Source of the DNA: Chloroflexota bacterium
GTDB lineage: Bacteria; Chloroflexota; Anaerolineae; Anaerolineales; Villigracilaceae
Length of the DNA: 64,000 bases
Direction of reading: 5' to 3'
Assembly (NCBI GenBank): GCA_016234555.1
Contig: JACRBJ010000087.1
Span: 113,152-177,151 of the forward strand
Shown one piece after another: positions 26,362 to 35,100 of this stretch. The notes below the pieces were generated by a model that saw only the letters and a list, made by a program, of their open reading frames with translations, was not told the DNA's origin and searched no databases. Each line of letters begins with the position of its first letter. Position 1 is the first letter of the stretch. The position numbers were made by a program, and so were the translations under genes.

Positions 26362-26517
26362 ATGCTTGAATTCATCTTCCAACTGCTTACCATCTATTTA
26401 TTTTTCGCAACTCCCTGTTTTGCAGGCTGGATCGCAAATGGTGGCAAATGGGAGGAGGTCGGGATCCCAATCATCTGTAGTATTTTCCCGTCTGTCATAT
26501 GCATCCTGTTTATTTAA
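26362..26517 (+). CDS. possible 51-residue membrane peptide
   Basis: ATG at 26362 opens 51 codons with two hydrophobic stretches ('FIFQLLTIYLFFATPCF' and 'GIPIICSIFPSVICILFI') around a short Lys/Glu segment. No clear ribosome site is visible and the transcript would start after the terminator. It converges on the PolB gene. It could be a small membrane protein or chance. Confidence 0.25.
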   Translation: MLEFIFQLLTIYLFFATPCFAGWIANGGKWEEVGIPIICSIFPSVICILFI

Positions 26518-26543
26518 TTTTTGAACCAATATTCCGCCCAGTC

Positions 26544-28685
26544 TCAGATCAGCTGTTTTTCAGTGAACTGCGATTTGCACGGCTCTAGTACGGTGCGCAT
26601 CGCCCGATCCAACAATTTGAAATACCTCTTCGTATCCAACCTCCGAGTATCCAGCGCCTGATCCAGTTCCCAGGCATGGACCCCGGACCCGCCTCGCGTA
26701 AATACAAATTCAATCGCCTGTCCGGGGGCAAGCTGTCTGCCTATTGCCTGTAATTGCAGGGCGGCGCGCGCGGCAGGCGACGGGGATTTGTATCCTTCCA
26801 GCATGCGGCTCAACTTTTGCCTGATGACCAATTCCTCTAATGGAACACGTCCTGTCCTGAGGTTTCGTTTGGCATGTTCGACGTATGCCAGCACATGTGG
26901 AATATGATCGATAAGTTCATCAGGCGTATTCGCCTGCGCCAGGATTTCCAGCGCCGCCAATTGAATCTTTCTCACCCATGTCGTTGTATCCCTCCTGCGC
27001 AACTCGATCCCACGATACTTGATCGACCCATCCTGATACGCACCGAAGTATTGATTGGGAACCGGCACACGTGCATCTCTTTTTGATGACAGGAATGCCA
27101 CCCATTTGAAGACGCCTTCCATTGCAATGGGAATTCCAGTTTTATCAGCGATCGCCTCCATGAGCGGACTGAAATCAGCCGGCCGCTCATACCCTCCCTG
27201 CTGGACGAACAAACAATCCACGTACATATGCAGGATCTTAAACCCCATGTCTTCGGCAACCTCCTTTGCCTGTAGCATCAACTCACGACTCATGGCGGTT
27301 ACGGCTTCATGCGATTCGATCTTCCCAAAGCGCGCGTTCTTGTACCCCAAATAACCAAAACAAACCACCAGCAGCCATTTCAATGCCGCAGCGCGTGCCT
27401 TGAGAGTCTCCCTACGACAATCCCTCGGGTCGATATCCGATAGGATATTCTTGAGCATCAGCCGCTTTTCCAAAAGAGGTCGCAGAGTCTTGGGAACCAA
27501 TCCCTCTGGCGCATTTCCCTTCCCCACAGTTTCCGGCGATATATTGTGCTTGACCATAATCGCTGGATACATGGAGGAAAAATCGATCTGTGCCACGTAA
27601 CTGTGCAATCCAATGATGGGCTGATAGATCAATCCGCCGTGATCGGCGCGGATTAGTTCCACAAGAGTCTTCGTTCCTTCTGCCTGCTGCTTTTGTACGG
27701 GGATCATGACCTGATTGTGCAGGGCGGTCACCATCTGCATGGCAGTAATCCCCGCTCCAGGTGATTTACGCGCCATCTCCTGCACGCCGAGTCCGGTGAC
27801 ACGCGCTTGTTCCATTGCGCCTTCCAGACCATACTCCCCAAATGACATGGCGTTCTTGCGGTCGATGTGCCAGCGCCCGAATAAATGAGCCTGCGCGCCG
27901 CGATACACCACCTGACCATAGGCGAAGTAACTGTCGGCACAACGGGTCAGGATTTGTTTGTTCCGATCCCGGTTTGGATTGAGTTCAATTCCGGTCTCCT
28001 CCGACCAGGCCTTCAGTTGTGGGAAGAGCCAGGTGTCGCCGTAATCGGTCAGGATCAGGTCGGGATCGAGACGCTGCAGGTCGGCTTTCAATCCGATCAG
28101 GAATGCCCTTGGCGTGTCAAGGGAAAGAATGTACTTCCTCTGCTTGAATTTCACATGCAGATGATGGGGTGTTCGAACCTCAGGATTGCAGTCGGGTGTG
28201 AGGGTCAGAATCCGCAATGGGATGGGAATCGGGTCGATCTCCCAGGGGGTGGACAAAGGCTCAATGGACTGAACCCGTTCTCCGTTCAGTTCCCCCCGAC
28301 AGCGTCCCAGCAGGTGGGTATTTGTGTGTGCGATGAAACGCAGGGTAAGAGGTATATCGGCATCGTAGTAATCCAGGGAGGGGAATTGTTGTTGCAGTTC
28401 CCCGAACAGTTTTTGCAGTCCTGCTGGATTGAATGTGGTGGCTGAAAGCACATCCCGTTCTCCCAGGAAAAGATCACGGCAGATGGTGCGTTCCAGCTTT
28501 ATTCCCTTATCCCTCAGGAATCTCCATGCCTGACGTAGGAGGCTGAAATCCCCTGCGGCATAAAACGTAACGGTGAAGTCCATGTGCAGGCGCAGGCGTT
28601 CGTCATTATCGGTCAGGAGCCATAGGATAACTCCGCCCGCCTCGTCTGCATACACATCCAGCAACCAGCCGCTTGCTTCATCCAT
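26544..28685 (-). CDS. family-B DNA polymerase, PolB2-like, degenerate exonuclease
   Basis: A 713-residue polymerase. Motif A is 'QIDFSSMYPAI' (Asp368), motif B 'KWLLVVCFGYLGYKN' (436-450) and motif C 'MYVDCLFV', where Asp490 aligns with the second, metal-binding Asp of the usual GDTDS and the first is Tyr. The proofreading region survives in outline only: 'RILTLTPD' replaces the Exo I D-x-E, 'TDYGDTWLFPQL' replaces Exo II with the key Asp lost, and Exo III is not recognisable. It is likely a polymerase without 3'-5' exonuclease. 'ARVTGLGVQEMARKSPG' resembles the palm-proximal segment of archaeal PolB2-type enzymes. I start at 28685 (ATG overlapping the upstream stop by eight bases) because the upstream extension encodes another gene. 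Third gene of a coupled cassette. Confidence 0.8.
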   Translation of the reverse strand: MDEASGWLLDVYADEAGGVILWLLTDNDERLRLHMDFTVTFYAAGDFSLLRQAWRFLRDKGIKLERTICRDLFLGERDVLSATTFNPAGLQKLFGELQQQFPSLDYYDADIPLTLRFIAHTNTHLLGRCRGELNGERVQSIEPLSTPWEIDPIPIPLRILTLTPDCNPEVRTPHHLHVKFKQRKYILSLDTPRAFLIGLKADLQRLDPDLILTDYGDTWLFPQLKAWSEETGIELNPNRDRNKQILTRCADSYFAYGQVVYRGAQAHLFGRWHIDRKNAMSFGEYGLEGAMEQARVTGLGVQEMARKSPGAGITAMQMVTALHNQVMIPVQKQQAEGTKTLVELIRADHGGLIYQPIIGLHSYVAQIDFSSMYPAIMVKHNISPETVGKGNAPEGLVPKTLRPLLEKRLMLKNILSDIDPRDCRRETLKARAAALKWLLVVCFGYLGYKNARFGKIESHEAVTAMSRELMLQAKEVAEDMGFKILHMYVDCLFVQQGGYERPADFSPLMEAIADKTGIPIAMEGVFKWVAFLSSKRDARVPVPNQYFGAYQDGSIKYRGIELRRRDTTTWVRKIQLAALEILAQANTPDELIDHIPHVLAYVEHAKRNLRTGRVPLEELVIRQKLSRMLEGYKSPSPAARAALQLQAIGRQLAPGQAIEFVFTRGGSGVHAWELDQALDTRRLDTKRYFKLLDRAMRTVLEPCKSQFTEKQLI

Positions 28686-28941
28686 GCCTTGCCTTGAGTT
28701 CTTCAAGTTCCTGTTGCAGAACTGCAATATCCTTTGCCTGTTCAAGGAGCATGGCAAGCAGGGCGGACTCGAAGGGCAATAGTGACTCTGCCTGCCCGAT
28801 GGCAGCGATGTGCCGACGGGCGGAGGCAAAGAGTCCATCGAAGACATACTGGTCACCCCGGCGTAGGGTGCGGCGGAAAGCCGACAACATGCCCTCGGTC
28901 TCATTCAATTGCTGGGTGATGGTGGTGACGGTACGTCCCAT
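28678..28941 (-). CDS. small helical protein of the PolB cassette
   Basis: An 87-residue, almost entirely helical protein. It opens 'TTITQQLNETEGMLSAFRRTLRR' and ends with a heptad-like segment 'LEQAKDIAVLQQELEELKA', suggesting a coiled coil. It sits three bases downstream of the RecA-like gene and its stop overlaps the start of the polymerase gene. No enzymatic motif. By position it may bridge the RecA-like protein and the polymerase, as accessory subunits do in other mutasome-type complexes. That role is inference. Confidence 0.65.
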   Translation of the reverse strand: MGRTVTTITQQLNETEGMLSAFRRTLRRGDQYVFDGLFASARRHIAAIGQAESLLPFESALLAMLLEQAKDIAVLQQELEELKARHG

Positions 28942-28944
28942 AAT

Positions 28945-29475
28945 TCAAAAGAGGGCAGGTTGAAGAGGTTGAATGGCGGGGACTTCCTGAACGAAGATTT
29001 CATTGGCTTTGGCGCAGACCTGTTCGAGCAGGAATACCCGATCTGCCACGAGAGGTGGCGCAAGGGTGATAATGACAGGTGCGGAAATCACCAATCTCTC
29101 GATTTCCTCCAAGCAGGAACTCAACAGTCGACGTACCTCGCGGTCTGGGACGTGGTCGTCATAGAATGTGTTGAGAAGGTCCAAAATGACAAGGGGATAT
29201 GGCAGCCCCTGGGCGGATGCCAGAAGCGAGTGGAGTTCATAGCAGGTGAAGGCGCGCCGACTGAACAGGCGGTTTGCGACTGTCTCAATTTCCACAGTTT
29301 TTCTGCGCAGGAGATTGGCAACCAGATAGGGTTGATAACGATTCCCACCATCGAAGATCGTGAGCGGTCCGCGCAGGGCAAGCTCGGCGATGAGTCCCAT
29401 GCTTTCCCTGACGGCTGCGCCTGGGGCATATAGAACAACAAGTCTGCCTTTTTTGAGAACGGGAAGGATATCCAT
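28945..29475 (-). CDS. degenerate RecA/RadA-like protein of the PolB cassette
   Basis: A 176-residue protein with the core of a RecA/Rad51 fold but no working nucleotide site. 'VVLYAPGAAVRESMG' occupies the P-loop position without the Gly-Lys-Thr. 'LTIFDGGNRYQPYLVA' and 'LFSRRAFTCYELHSLL' match the strand and helix after Walker A in Rad51 paralogues. 'LVILDLLNTFYDD' is the Walker B-like strand, followed by 'DREVRRLLSSCLEEIERLV'. I use ATG 29475; a TTG at 29508 is an alternative and neither has a good ribosome site. First gene of the three-gene cassette with the family-B polymerase. The analogy is to ImuA in the DnaE2 mutasome and to RadA paralogues beside archaeal PolB2. Confidence 0.65.
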   Translation of the reverse strand: MDILPVLKKGRLVVLYAPGAAVRESMGLIAELALRGPLTIFDGGNRYQPYLVANLLRRKTVEIETVANRLFSRRAFTCYELHSLLASAQGLPYPLVILDLLNTFYDDHVPDREVRRLLSSCLEEIERLVISAPVIITLAPPLVADRVFLLEQVCAKANEIFVQEVPAIQPLQPALF

Positions 29476-29670
29476 TCTGCAAGCGTAGCTCCGTTCCCTG
29501 ACAATCAACAGCCCCCAACTGGGTAACAGACGGGGGTGACATGGGGGTACTAGATACGGGGGCGGGACGGACTTTTAAGCCATTGGTCGGGCACTTCGAC
29601 ATTTTTACAGACGTCAAGATGGGCACAAGATAAGGGAATTCAATGCGTCTGTTTTTAAAATATGGGTGTC

Positions 29671-30696
29671 CTAGAATTCCCTGAAGAAACGCAAGGTAAA
29701 CCAATAAAGCCCAGCGGAGACAAACAATACCAATATGATACCCAATGAACCAGCCAACCAGCTGGGGCTTACAAAAGCCAAAAGCAAACCTCCCAACAGC
29801 ACTCCCACCCCCAGAACCAAACTTGCCGTCAGCGCAGGTGAGGACGGTATCAGGCGCCCCAAAGCAGCCAACGAAAGTGGCGTAACCGATTGCAGGAAGA
29901 ATATGCCTGTCAGCAACGGCCAGAGCGCTTCTCTGCGAAAAACCAAAAGGATTGTACTCAACGCCATCGCGCTGATCGCGTATGTACGCCAACCGAACTG
30001 GTCTGCCAAAAAGCCGCCAGTCAATTTTCCAAGCCCGGCCGCCAGTGCAATGTAAAGCGCAAGTTGGCTATAACCCGCCTCACCAGATTGTGCGCCCATC
30101 CAAACAAAGGAGCGCAGGGCAACTGCCAAAACAAGCCCAAACGCAAGCAGTTCAATATTCATCCCGCTGAAAATCGAATCAGGCGTCGATGATATGGTTG
30201 GTGCGACAGGAAAAAACCAAAGCGCAGCGGCCAGTATGATCAACGTCAAAACGAACGCGATGATCGTGATGGCAGAAAAATAAAAAGCCAGTTGCGAACC
30301 AAGCGCCAATCCGATCACGCCGAATGCGGCAAAAATTCCAGGACCTGCCGCACGCCCGGGGGTGCTGGTCAGCGCAGTAGATCCACCACCGGCATGGAAG
30401 ATGGCGGAACCCAACCCCGCAAGGAGAATCCCCCACGTTAAACTGGACCAGGTCAGGGTCAGGGAAAGAGCCGAGAGCAATAATCCAACTGCGGCAGCGC
30501 GGCGCGGCACATTAAATGTGTCCAGCACTAAACCGGCCACTGGTTGCAATCCAAAAGCCAGCGCGTTGTACAGCAGGATGTAGTCAACAGTGGGTAGGAA
30601 ATTTAGCATCAATACCTGGACAACCAAAAATCCCGCCACAGCGTCCGAGACACCGTGAGCCAGACCGGTCAGCGCGGGCAGGCTGAGTTGTTTCAT
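29671..30696 (-). CDS. major-facilitator-type transporter
   Basis: A 341-residue integral membrane protein with about ten to eleven hydrophobic segments. Characteristic MFS patches include 'GLAHGVSDAVAGFLV' at the N-terminus, 'NVPRRAAAVGLLLSAL' (loop 2-3), and 'GGFLADQFGWRTYAIS' in the second half, the G-x-x-x-D-x-x-G-R-like loop. It is shorter than the usual 400 residues. The start overlaps the upstream small membrane protein gene by four bases (ATGA). Substrate unknown. Probably co-transcribed with 30693-31097. The 160 bases downstream toward the RecA-like gene show no gene. Confidence 0.75.
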   Translation of the reverse strand: MKQLSLPALTGLAHGVSDAVAGFLVVQVLMLNFLPTVDYILLYNALAFGLQPVAGLVLDTFNVPRRAAAVGLLLSALSLTLTWSSLTWGILLAGLGSAIFHAGGGSTALTSTPGRAAGPGIFAAFGVIGLALGSQLAFYFSAITIIAFVLTLIILAAALWFFPVAPTISSTPDSIFSGMNIELLAFGLVLAVALRSFVWMGAQSGEAGYSQLALYIALAAGLGKLTGGFLADQFGWRTYAISAMALSTILLVFRREALWPLLTGIFFLQSVTPLSLAALGRLIPSSPALTASLVLGVGVLLGGLLLAFVSPSWLAGSLGIILVLFVSAGLYWFTLRFFREF

Positions 30697-31097
30697 AAGG
30701 TAGTCAGCAGGAGAATCGGCAGGATGATGAACAAATAGCTCACGACATTGGCAATCAGGCTTGCGATCCAGTTCTGACGCGCCGCGCCGCGTTTCATCAA
30801 CATCAACACACCGCCTTCAATCAATACGGACAGCACAAACGCAACCGCCAGCCAAACGTATGAACCGCCAAAAAGTCCCAGCGCGATCAGCACACCGCCG
30901 AAGATCGTGGAAGTCACATTCATAAGCAGGGACGCCCACAGGCTTCGACCAAACTTTCCCCACTTAAGCAAAAGCATCACAATTGTCTCAACGATGGAAA
31001 TGATCAATGTCAAAACGATCAAAGCGCCAACGCTCAATGCCGCTATTGCGAGCAGCGCTCCGGGACCGGCTACATCATACGGAATGGAAGTAAACAT
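30693..31097 (-). CDS. small multi-pass membrane protein, unrecognised
   Basis: A 134-residue protein with four hydrophobic segments ('ALLAIAALSVGALIVLTLII', 'TSTIFGGVLIALGLFGGSYV', 'LAVAFVLSVLIEGGVLML', 'ANVVSYLFIILPILLLTTL') separated by short basic loops. I start at 31097, where ACAAGGAGA precedes the ATG; the frame is open 22 codons upstream without a ribosome site. It is translationally coupled to the transporter. The family is unknown. Confidence 0.6.
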   Translation of the reverse strand: MFTSIPYDVAGPGALLAIAALSVGALIVLTLIISIVETIVMLLLKWGKFGRSLWASLLMNVTSTIFGGVLIALGLFGGSYVWLAVAFVLSVLIEGGVLMLMKRGAARQNWIASLIANVVSYLFIILPILLLTTL

Positions 31098-31248
31098 GAT
31101 TTCTCCTTGTTTGTGAAAACAATTGGATATGCTGTCGCTATTTTTTACGGTACGGCAGGGCAAGCCCTGCTAGGCATATTGTATAACACTATGCAGGGTG
31201 AAGCGTGCCGTATAAAGAGCTTGCATCCCCCGCCCATGCTCTGGCGTC

Positions 31249-31668
31249 CTATTGCTGGCGTTCCCATTCACTGAAATCCCAATTCGCAAACAACAACCGC
31301 AGTTCAGTCCGTTTTGTAATATTGAACTTATACATTGCGGTCTCCAAACGATCCTTCACCGTTTCGGGGGAGATGTTCAGGCGTGCCCCCATCTCGCGGT
31401 TGGTGTAGCCCAAACAAACCAGCGCAGCGACATCCTTTTCGCGCGGCGAGAGAGATTCCCATTTTTTCCAGAGTCTCTCGCTGGAGGTATATTGAGTTAG
31501 GCCAGCGTTCAGGAGTTCAGGGATCAGTTCGGTTTCAGGACGGCCCTCGTCTCTGGCAATTGTGGACAGCGAGGTTTGCAGACTGTCGCTCAAGTCAAGG
31601 TGATAGGTGCGGGGGCTGGGCGTTGGACGCAAGCCTATCAGGTACAGCAAACGATCCCAGATAGACAT
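31249..31668 (-). CDS. LuxR-type helix-turn-helix regulator
   Basis: A 139-residue DNA-binding protein. The C-terminal half is a GerE/LuxR HTH ('LSPREKDVAALVCLGYTNRE', then 'NISPETVKDRLETAMYKF'). The N-terminal ~65 residues contain a short helical segment ('LDLSDSLQTSLSTIARDEGR', then 'ETELIPELLNAGL') that resembles a ribbon-helix-helix-like or dimerisation element. There is no receiver domain. It lies about 150 bases upstream of the membrane-protein/transporter pair on the same strand, so it may control them. Confidence 0.75.
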   Translation of the reverse strand: MSIWDRLLYLIGLRPTPSPRTYHLDLSDSLQTSLSTIARDEGRPETELIPELLNAGLTQYTSSERLWKKWESLSPREKDVAALVCLGYTNREMGARLNISPETVKDRLETAMYKFNITKRTELRLLFANWDFSEWERQQ

Positions 31669-31744
31669 GGGAGGGATTATATTAGAACAAATGTTCTTAT
31701 GTCAATGAATTTGAAGTGCTTGGGTCTAGCTGCCGAACAGAATT

Positions 31745-31790
31745 TCTCTCTAGGAGAGGGTGCCCGCGCAGGGGTGGGTGAGATTCCTAT
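31745..31790. repeat. dispersed repeat, copy 1
   Basis: The segment TCTCTCTAGGAGAGGGTGCC, followed by a CGCGCAGGGGTGGGTGAGA tail, contains a small palindrome (CTCT...AGAG). It closely matches 36168-36215 (CTCTCCATCAGGAGAGGGTGCC, then CGCGCGGCGGGCGGGAGAGG). The two copies are 4.4 kb apart and each abuts a truncated gene: hsdM here, dnaE2 there. Confidence 0.6.
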
Positions 31791-31794
31791 GACC

Positions 31795-31994
31795 ACCAGC
31801 GCCATCATATCCTTGAAACTCACCCCGCCGGGCGTGATCAGCGCAAATGGCACACCCGCATACTTGTCGCTGATGTACTCGATGAACAACAAAACGAGGA
31901 CATAGTCCTTATACTACGACGCATCCATCCCGCCGCGCAGTTCGTCGCAGTATGCCCAAAGGGAGGAATACAGTTCCGATTTTTTGAGGTGCAT
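31795..31994 (-). pseudogene. hsdM: remnant of hsdM (type I restriction methyltransferase subunit), N-terminus
   Basis: From ATG 31994 the frame reads 'MHLKKSELYSSLWAYCDELR' and 'GGMDAS', then an in-frame TAG where the family has Gln. It then continues 'YKDYVLVLLFIEYISDKYAG', 'VPFALITP' and 'VSFKDMMAL'. This is the characteristic N-terminus of a subgroup of HsdM proteins. After about 67 codons the match ends and the dispersed repeat follows. The methyltransferase catalytic domain is missing. No hsdS or hsdR is present in the window, so this is a relic of a lost restriction system. The rest of 31995-32182 shows nothing recognisable. Confidence 0.75.
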
Positions 31995-32182
31995 AATGAT
32001 GTCGCCTTGTTATTCAGGATAAGTTATAGCCTTATTCCACCCGTTTTCGCAGTTAGAACCCTGTTTCCGTTCCGTGTTATCACAACCCCGCATTTGTTCT
32101 GCGGGCCGTATAATTCATGTGGGTGCTGTACAACGATGTTGAATCGGCATCTTGTCCTTGCTGTCCAGATTCCAACTGACAG

Positions 32183-35100
32183 CTAATTTTCCACGCTCCA
32201 CACGGACACGCCGTACTCGGAATCTCCCACGGCGAGCCAGCGGCCATCCGGCGAGAGGGCGGCCACCTTTGCCCCGGCACCGCTCACGGACAGGTTGAGG
32301 AGCAGGAGTCCATCGGAGGTGTGCCACAGATAGAGCGCGCCGTCCGTGCTGGGAGCGTTCGTCATTTGCGAGAAGGAAGCCAGCCTGCCATCGGGGAGGA
32401 AGACCACGGCGAGGACGCGTTCCCCTTTGCCGCGCAGGGTACGCAGGAGAGTCCCATCCGAGACCCGCCACAGGCGCACGGCTCCGTCATCGGAACCGGC
32501 GGCCAGCGTCCCGCCATCGGGGGAGAAAGCCAGACATTCCACATAGAAACTGTCCTGGCCCATCTGGCGGAGTTGGGTCCCATTGGCCACGTTCCACAAG
32601 GCCACCTCCCCGTCCCTGTCACCGGTGGCCAGCAGACTCCCATCGGAGGAGAAGGCAAGACTCTGCGAGCCAGCCATCTCCATGCTGTGGAGCAGGGTCC
32701 CATCGGAGGCCTGCCATAGATACAAATTTCCCTCCTCCGAAACCCCGGCCAGAATGCTCCCATCCGGAGAGAAGGCCAGGCGCTGCACCAGGGTTGGCGC
32801 AAGGGTGTAGAGCAGCGTCCCATCGGCGACGCGCCAGACCTGCGGAGGATTGAAGTACTGCGCCATTGCCAGAGTCTGGCCGTCGGGAGAGAAGGCGAGG
32901 TCTGGGACGTGGTCGTCCGCGCCCTGCAGTGTGCGCAGCAGAGAGCCGCTGGAGAGGTTCCACAGCCGCACCGCGCCGGAATAATCATCGCCCACGGCCA
33001 GAATCTGCCCATCGGGGGAGAAAGCCAGGCTTTCCATGTAGGAGGTGTTGTCGATGGCGCGGAAGGGACTGCCGATGGGCGCGCTGGCCGCGGCGGCAGG
33101 GTCGCTCACGGTGAAGGTGAACGTGTCGTAGCCCTTTGAGATCTTTTGTCCGTTGTCATAGGCCTGCACCTCCCAGGTGTAATCGCCGGACGGCAGGCCG
33201 CCGCTGAGGGTGTAGGCGGTCTTTTCAACGCGCGCTTCATCCACTACGGGATTGCGGCTTTTGTCGGTGACAGTCAACAGGAAGTAGGGCGCCCGTCCCT
33301 CCCAGGTGAATATGATGTCTTCGCCCGTCTTCAGCGTGGCTTTGTCCTGCGGGGTTTTCATGGTGACAATGGAGGAAACCGCCTGCCCGCTCATCTCGAA
33401 GGACCAGCGGTAATGACCGGTCTTGGCGATCTTCTCGCCGTAGGCATTGTAGGCATCCGCGCTCCAGGCATAGGTTCCATCCGGCAGGGCGCGCGTGACC
33501 GTATAGGTGTTGCCGATCACTTTCTCCCCAATCGTGGGTTGAACCTCCAGTCCCAGGTGTAGTCCGTAATAGGCGGCGCCAGGATAAGCCTCCCAGGTGA
33601 TGACTGGGTTGGCCTGGTTGATCTTCTCGCCGTCCGCCGGGGAGGCGAGTTTCAGGTCGAACTTGTAAAGGTTTATATCCGCCATCACCAGGGTCTGGTC
33701 CGCAATAAGATCATACGTAACCGGCGACTGCTCCAGGAAAAGAAATCCCAATCGCATATTACTATCCGGTGGGGAGATAAAGGTAAACCAATCATCCGAA
33801 TCGGGGTCGACCGCGTGCGCTAACACGATATATTTTCCAGGGGAAACATTCTCGAAAACGTACCAGCCTTGGCTGGTGGTTATGGCCTTGGCGACTGGAG
33901 GATTGCAGACCTTGTCGGCGCACAAACTGACCTTCGAGTTGGTCACCGGCTGTCTGTTCCACAGGACGCGCCCGATGAGGTTTGCCATGCCGGATTGTGG
34001 CGTCCCGACCCCGCTGGCAGGGGTGGAGGTGTACAAGGCGGGGAGCATCCCCGATGGAACCGGACTGCCGACCTCGGCGGCAGAGGCCGCGCAGCGGAAA
34101 CCGAGGTTGTCCGCGCCAGCATTCGCGTATGAGCGATACCCGACGATAAACGGCGAATAAAACCCACTTTGCCGGTAGTCCAGGTTTTCAAGATCGAAAT
34201 TCCAGTCGCCACCGCGCAGCACATGACCCATTCCCTCGGCGGGTCCCAGCGGATTGTGGATGGAGGCGTACTCGTAATATTCGTCCTCCCACCAATCGGA
34301 CACCCACTCCCCAACGTTCCCGAACATATCCAACACGCCGTATGGACTGGCCCCGAATGGATAACTTCCCACCGCGTTCGTATCGCCGACACATCCGTTC
34401 GGACCGCCGAAGTTGGCCAGTGTGCAATCGGGAGGCTGTTCGCCCCACGGGTATGGCCGCGTATCCGATGAGCCACGGGCGGCCTTCTCCCATTCAGCTT
34501 CAGTGGGCAGGCGTTTCCCGGCCCATGCGCAATAGGCGTTTGCCTGATTCCAGTCCACGTTGACGACCGGATAGTCCGCAAATTGTGGATTGGCGTAATA
34601 TGAGGGGCGTGTGGCAGAGGAGGTTACCTGGGGCGGGGTACAACCACCGTCGGAAACGCAGGCAGCATAGGCGGTGTTGGTCACTTCGGTTTTGTCGATC
34701 TGGTAATCATCGAGTTGAACCTGGTGCAGGGGGGGTCCATACCCGGAACATATGCGGCCCATGTTATGTTTTTCATCGCAACCCATCTGGAACATCCCGG
34801 CCGGGACCTGCGCCATGTCACCATAGCCGGTTTTAGCAGTGGGCGCGGCCGCAAGCAGCGGAGGAGGAACGTGCGCCCAGTCGGGATTCCAATCCTGGGC
34901 TGAATTGTCGGTAAGGCGCGTCTGGCCGCTGCCATCGGCGTTCATGACATAGATCTGACTGTTCCCGTCCCGGTTCGTATGGAAGACGATCCTGCTTCCA
35001 TCTGCCGACCAACTGGGTGAGCTCGAAAGGTAGTTGTATTCGCCGTCGGTGAGGGAGGTCTGTCCGCTTCCATCCGCGTTAATAACGTAGATGTCCATCA

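Noticed and set aside
28686..28904. N-terminal extension of the family-B polymerase
   Set aside because: The extra 73 residues are out-of-frame translation of the small helical gene. The ATG at 28685, overlapping its stop, is the sensible start.
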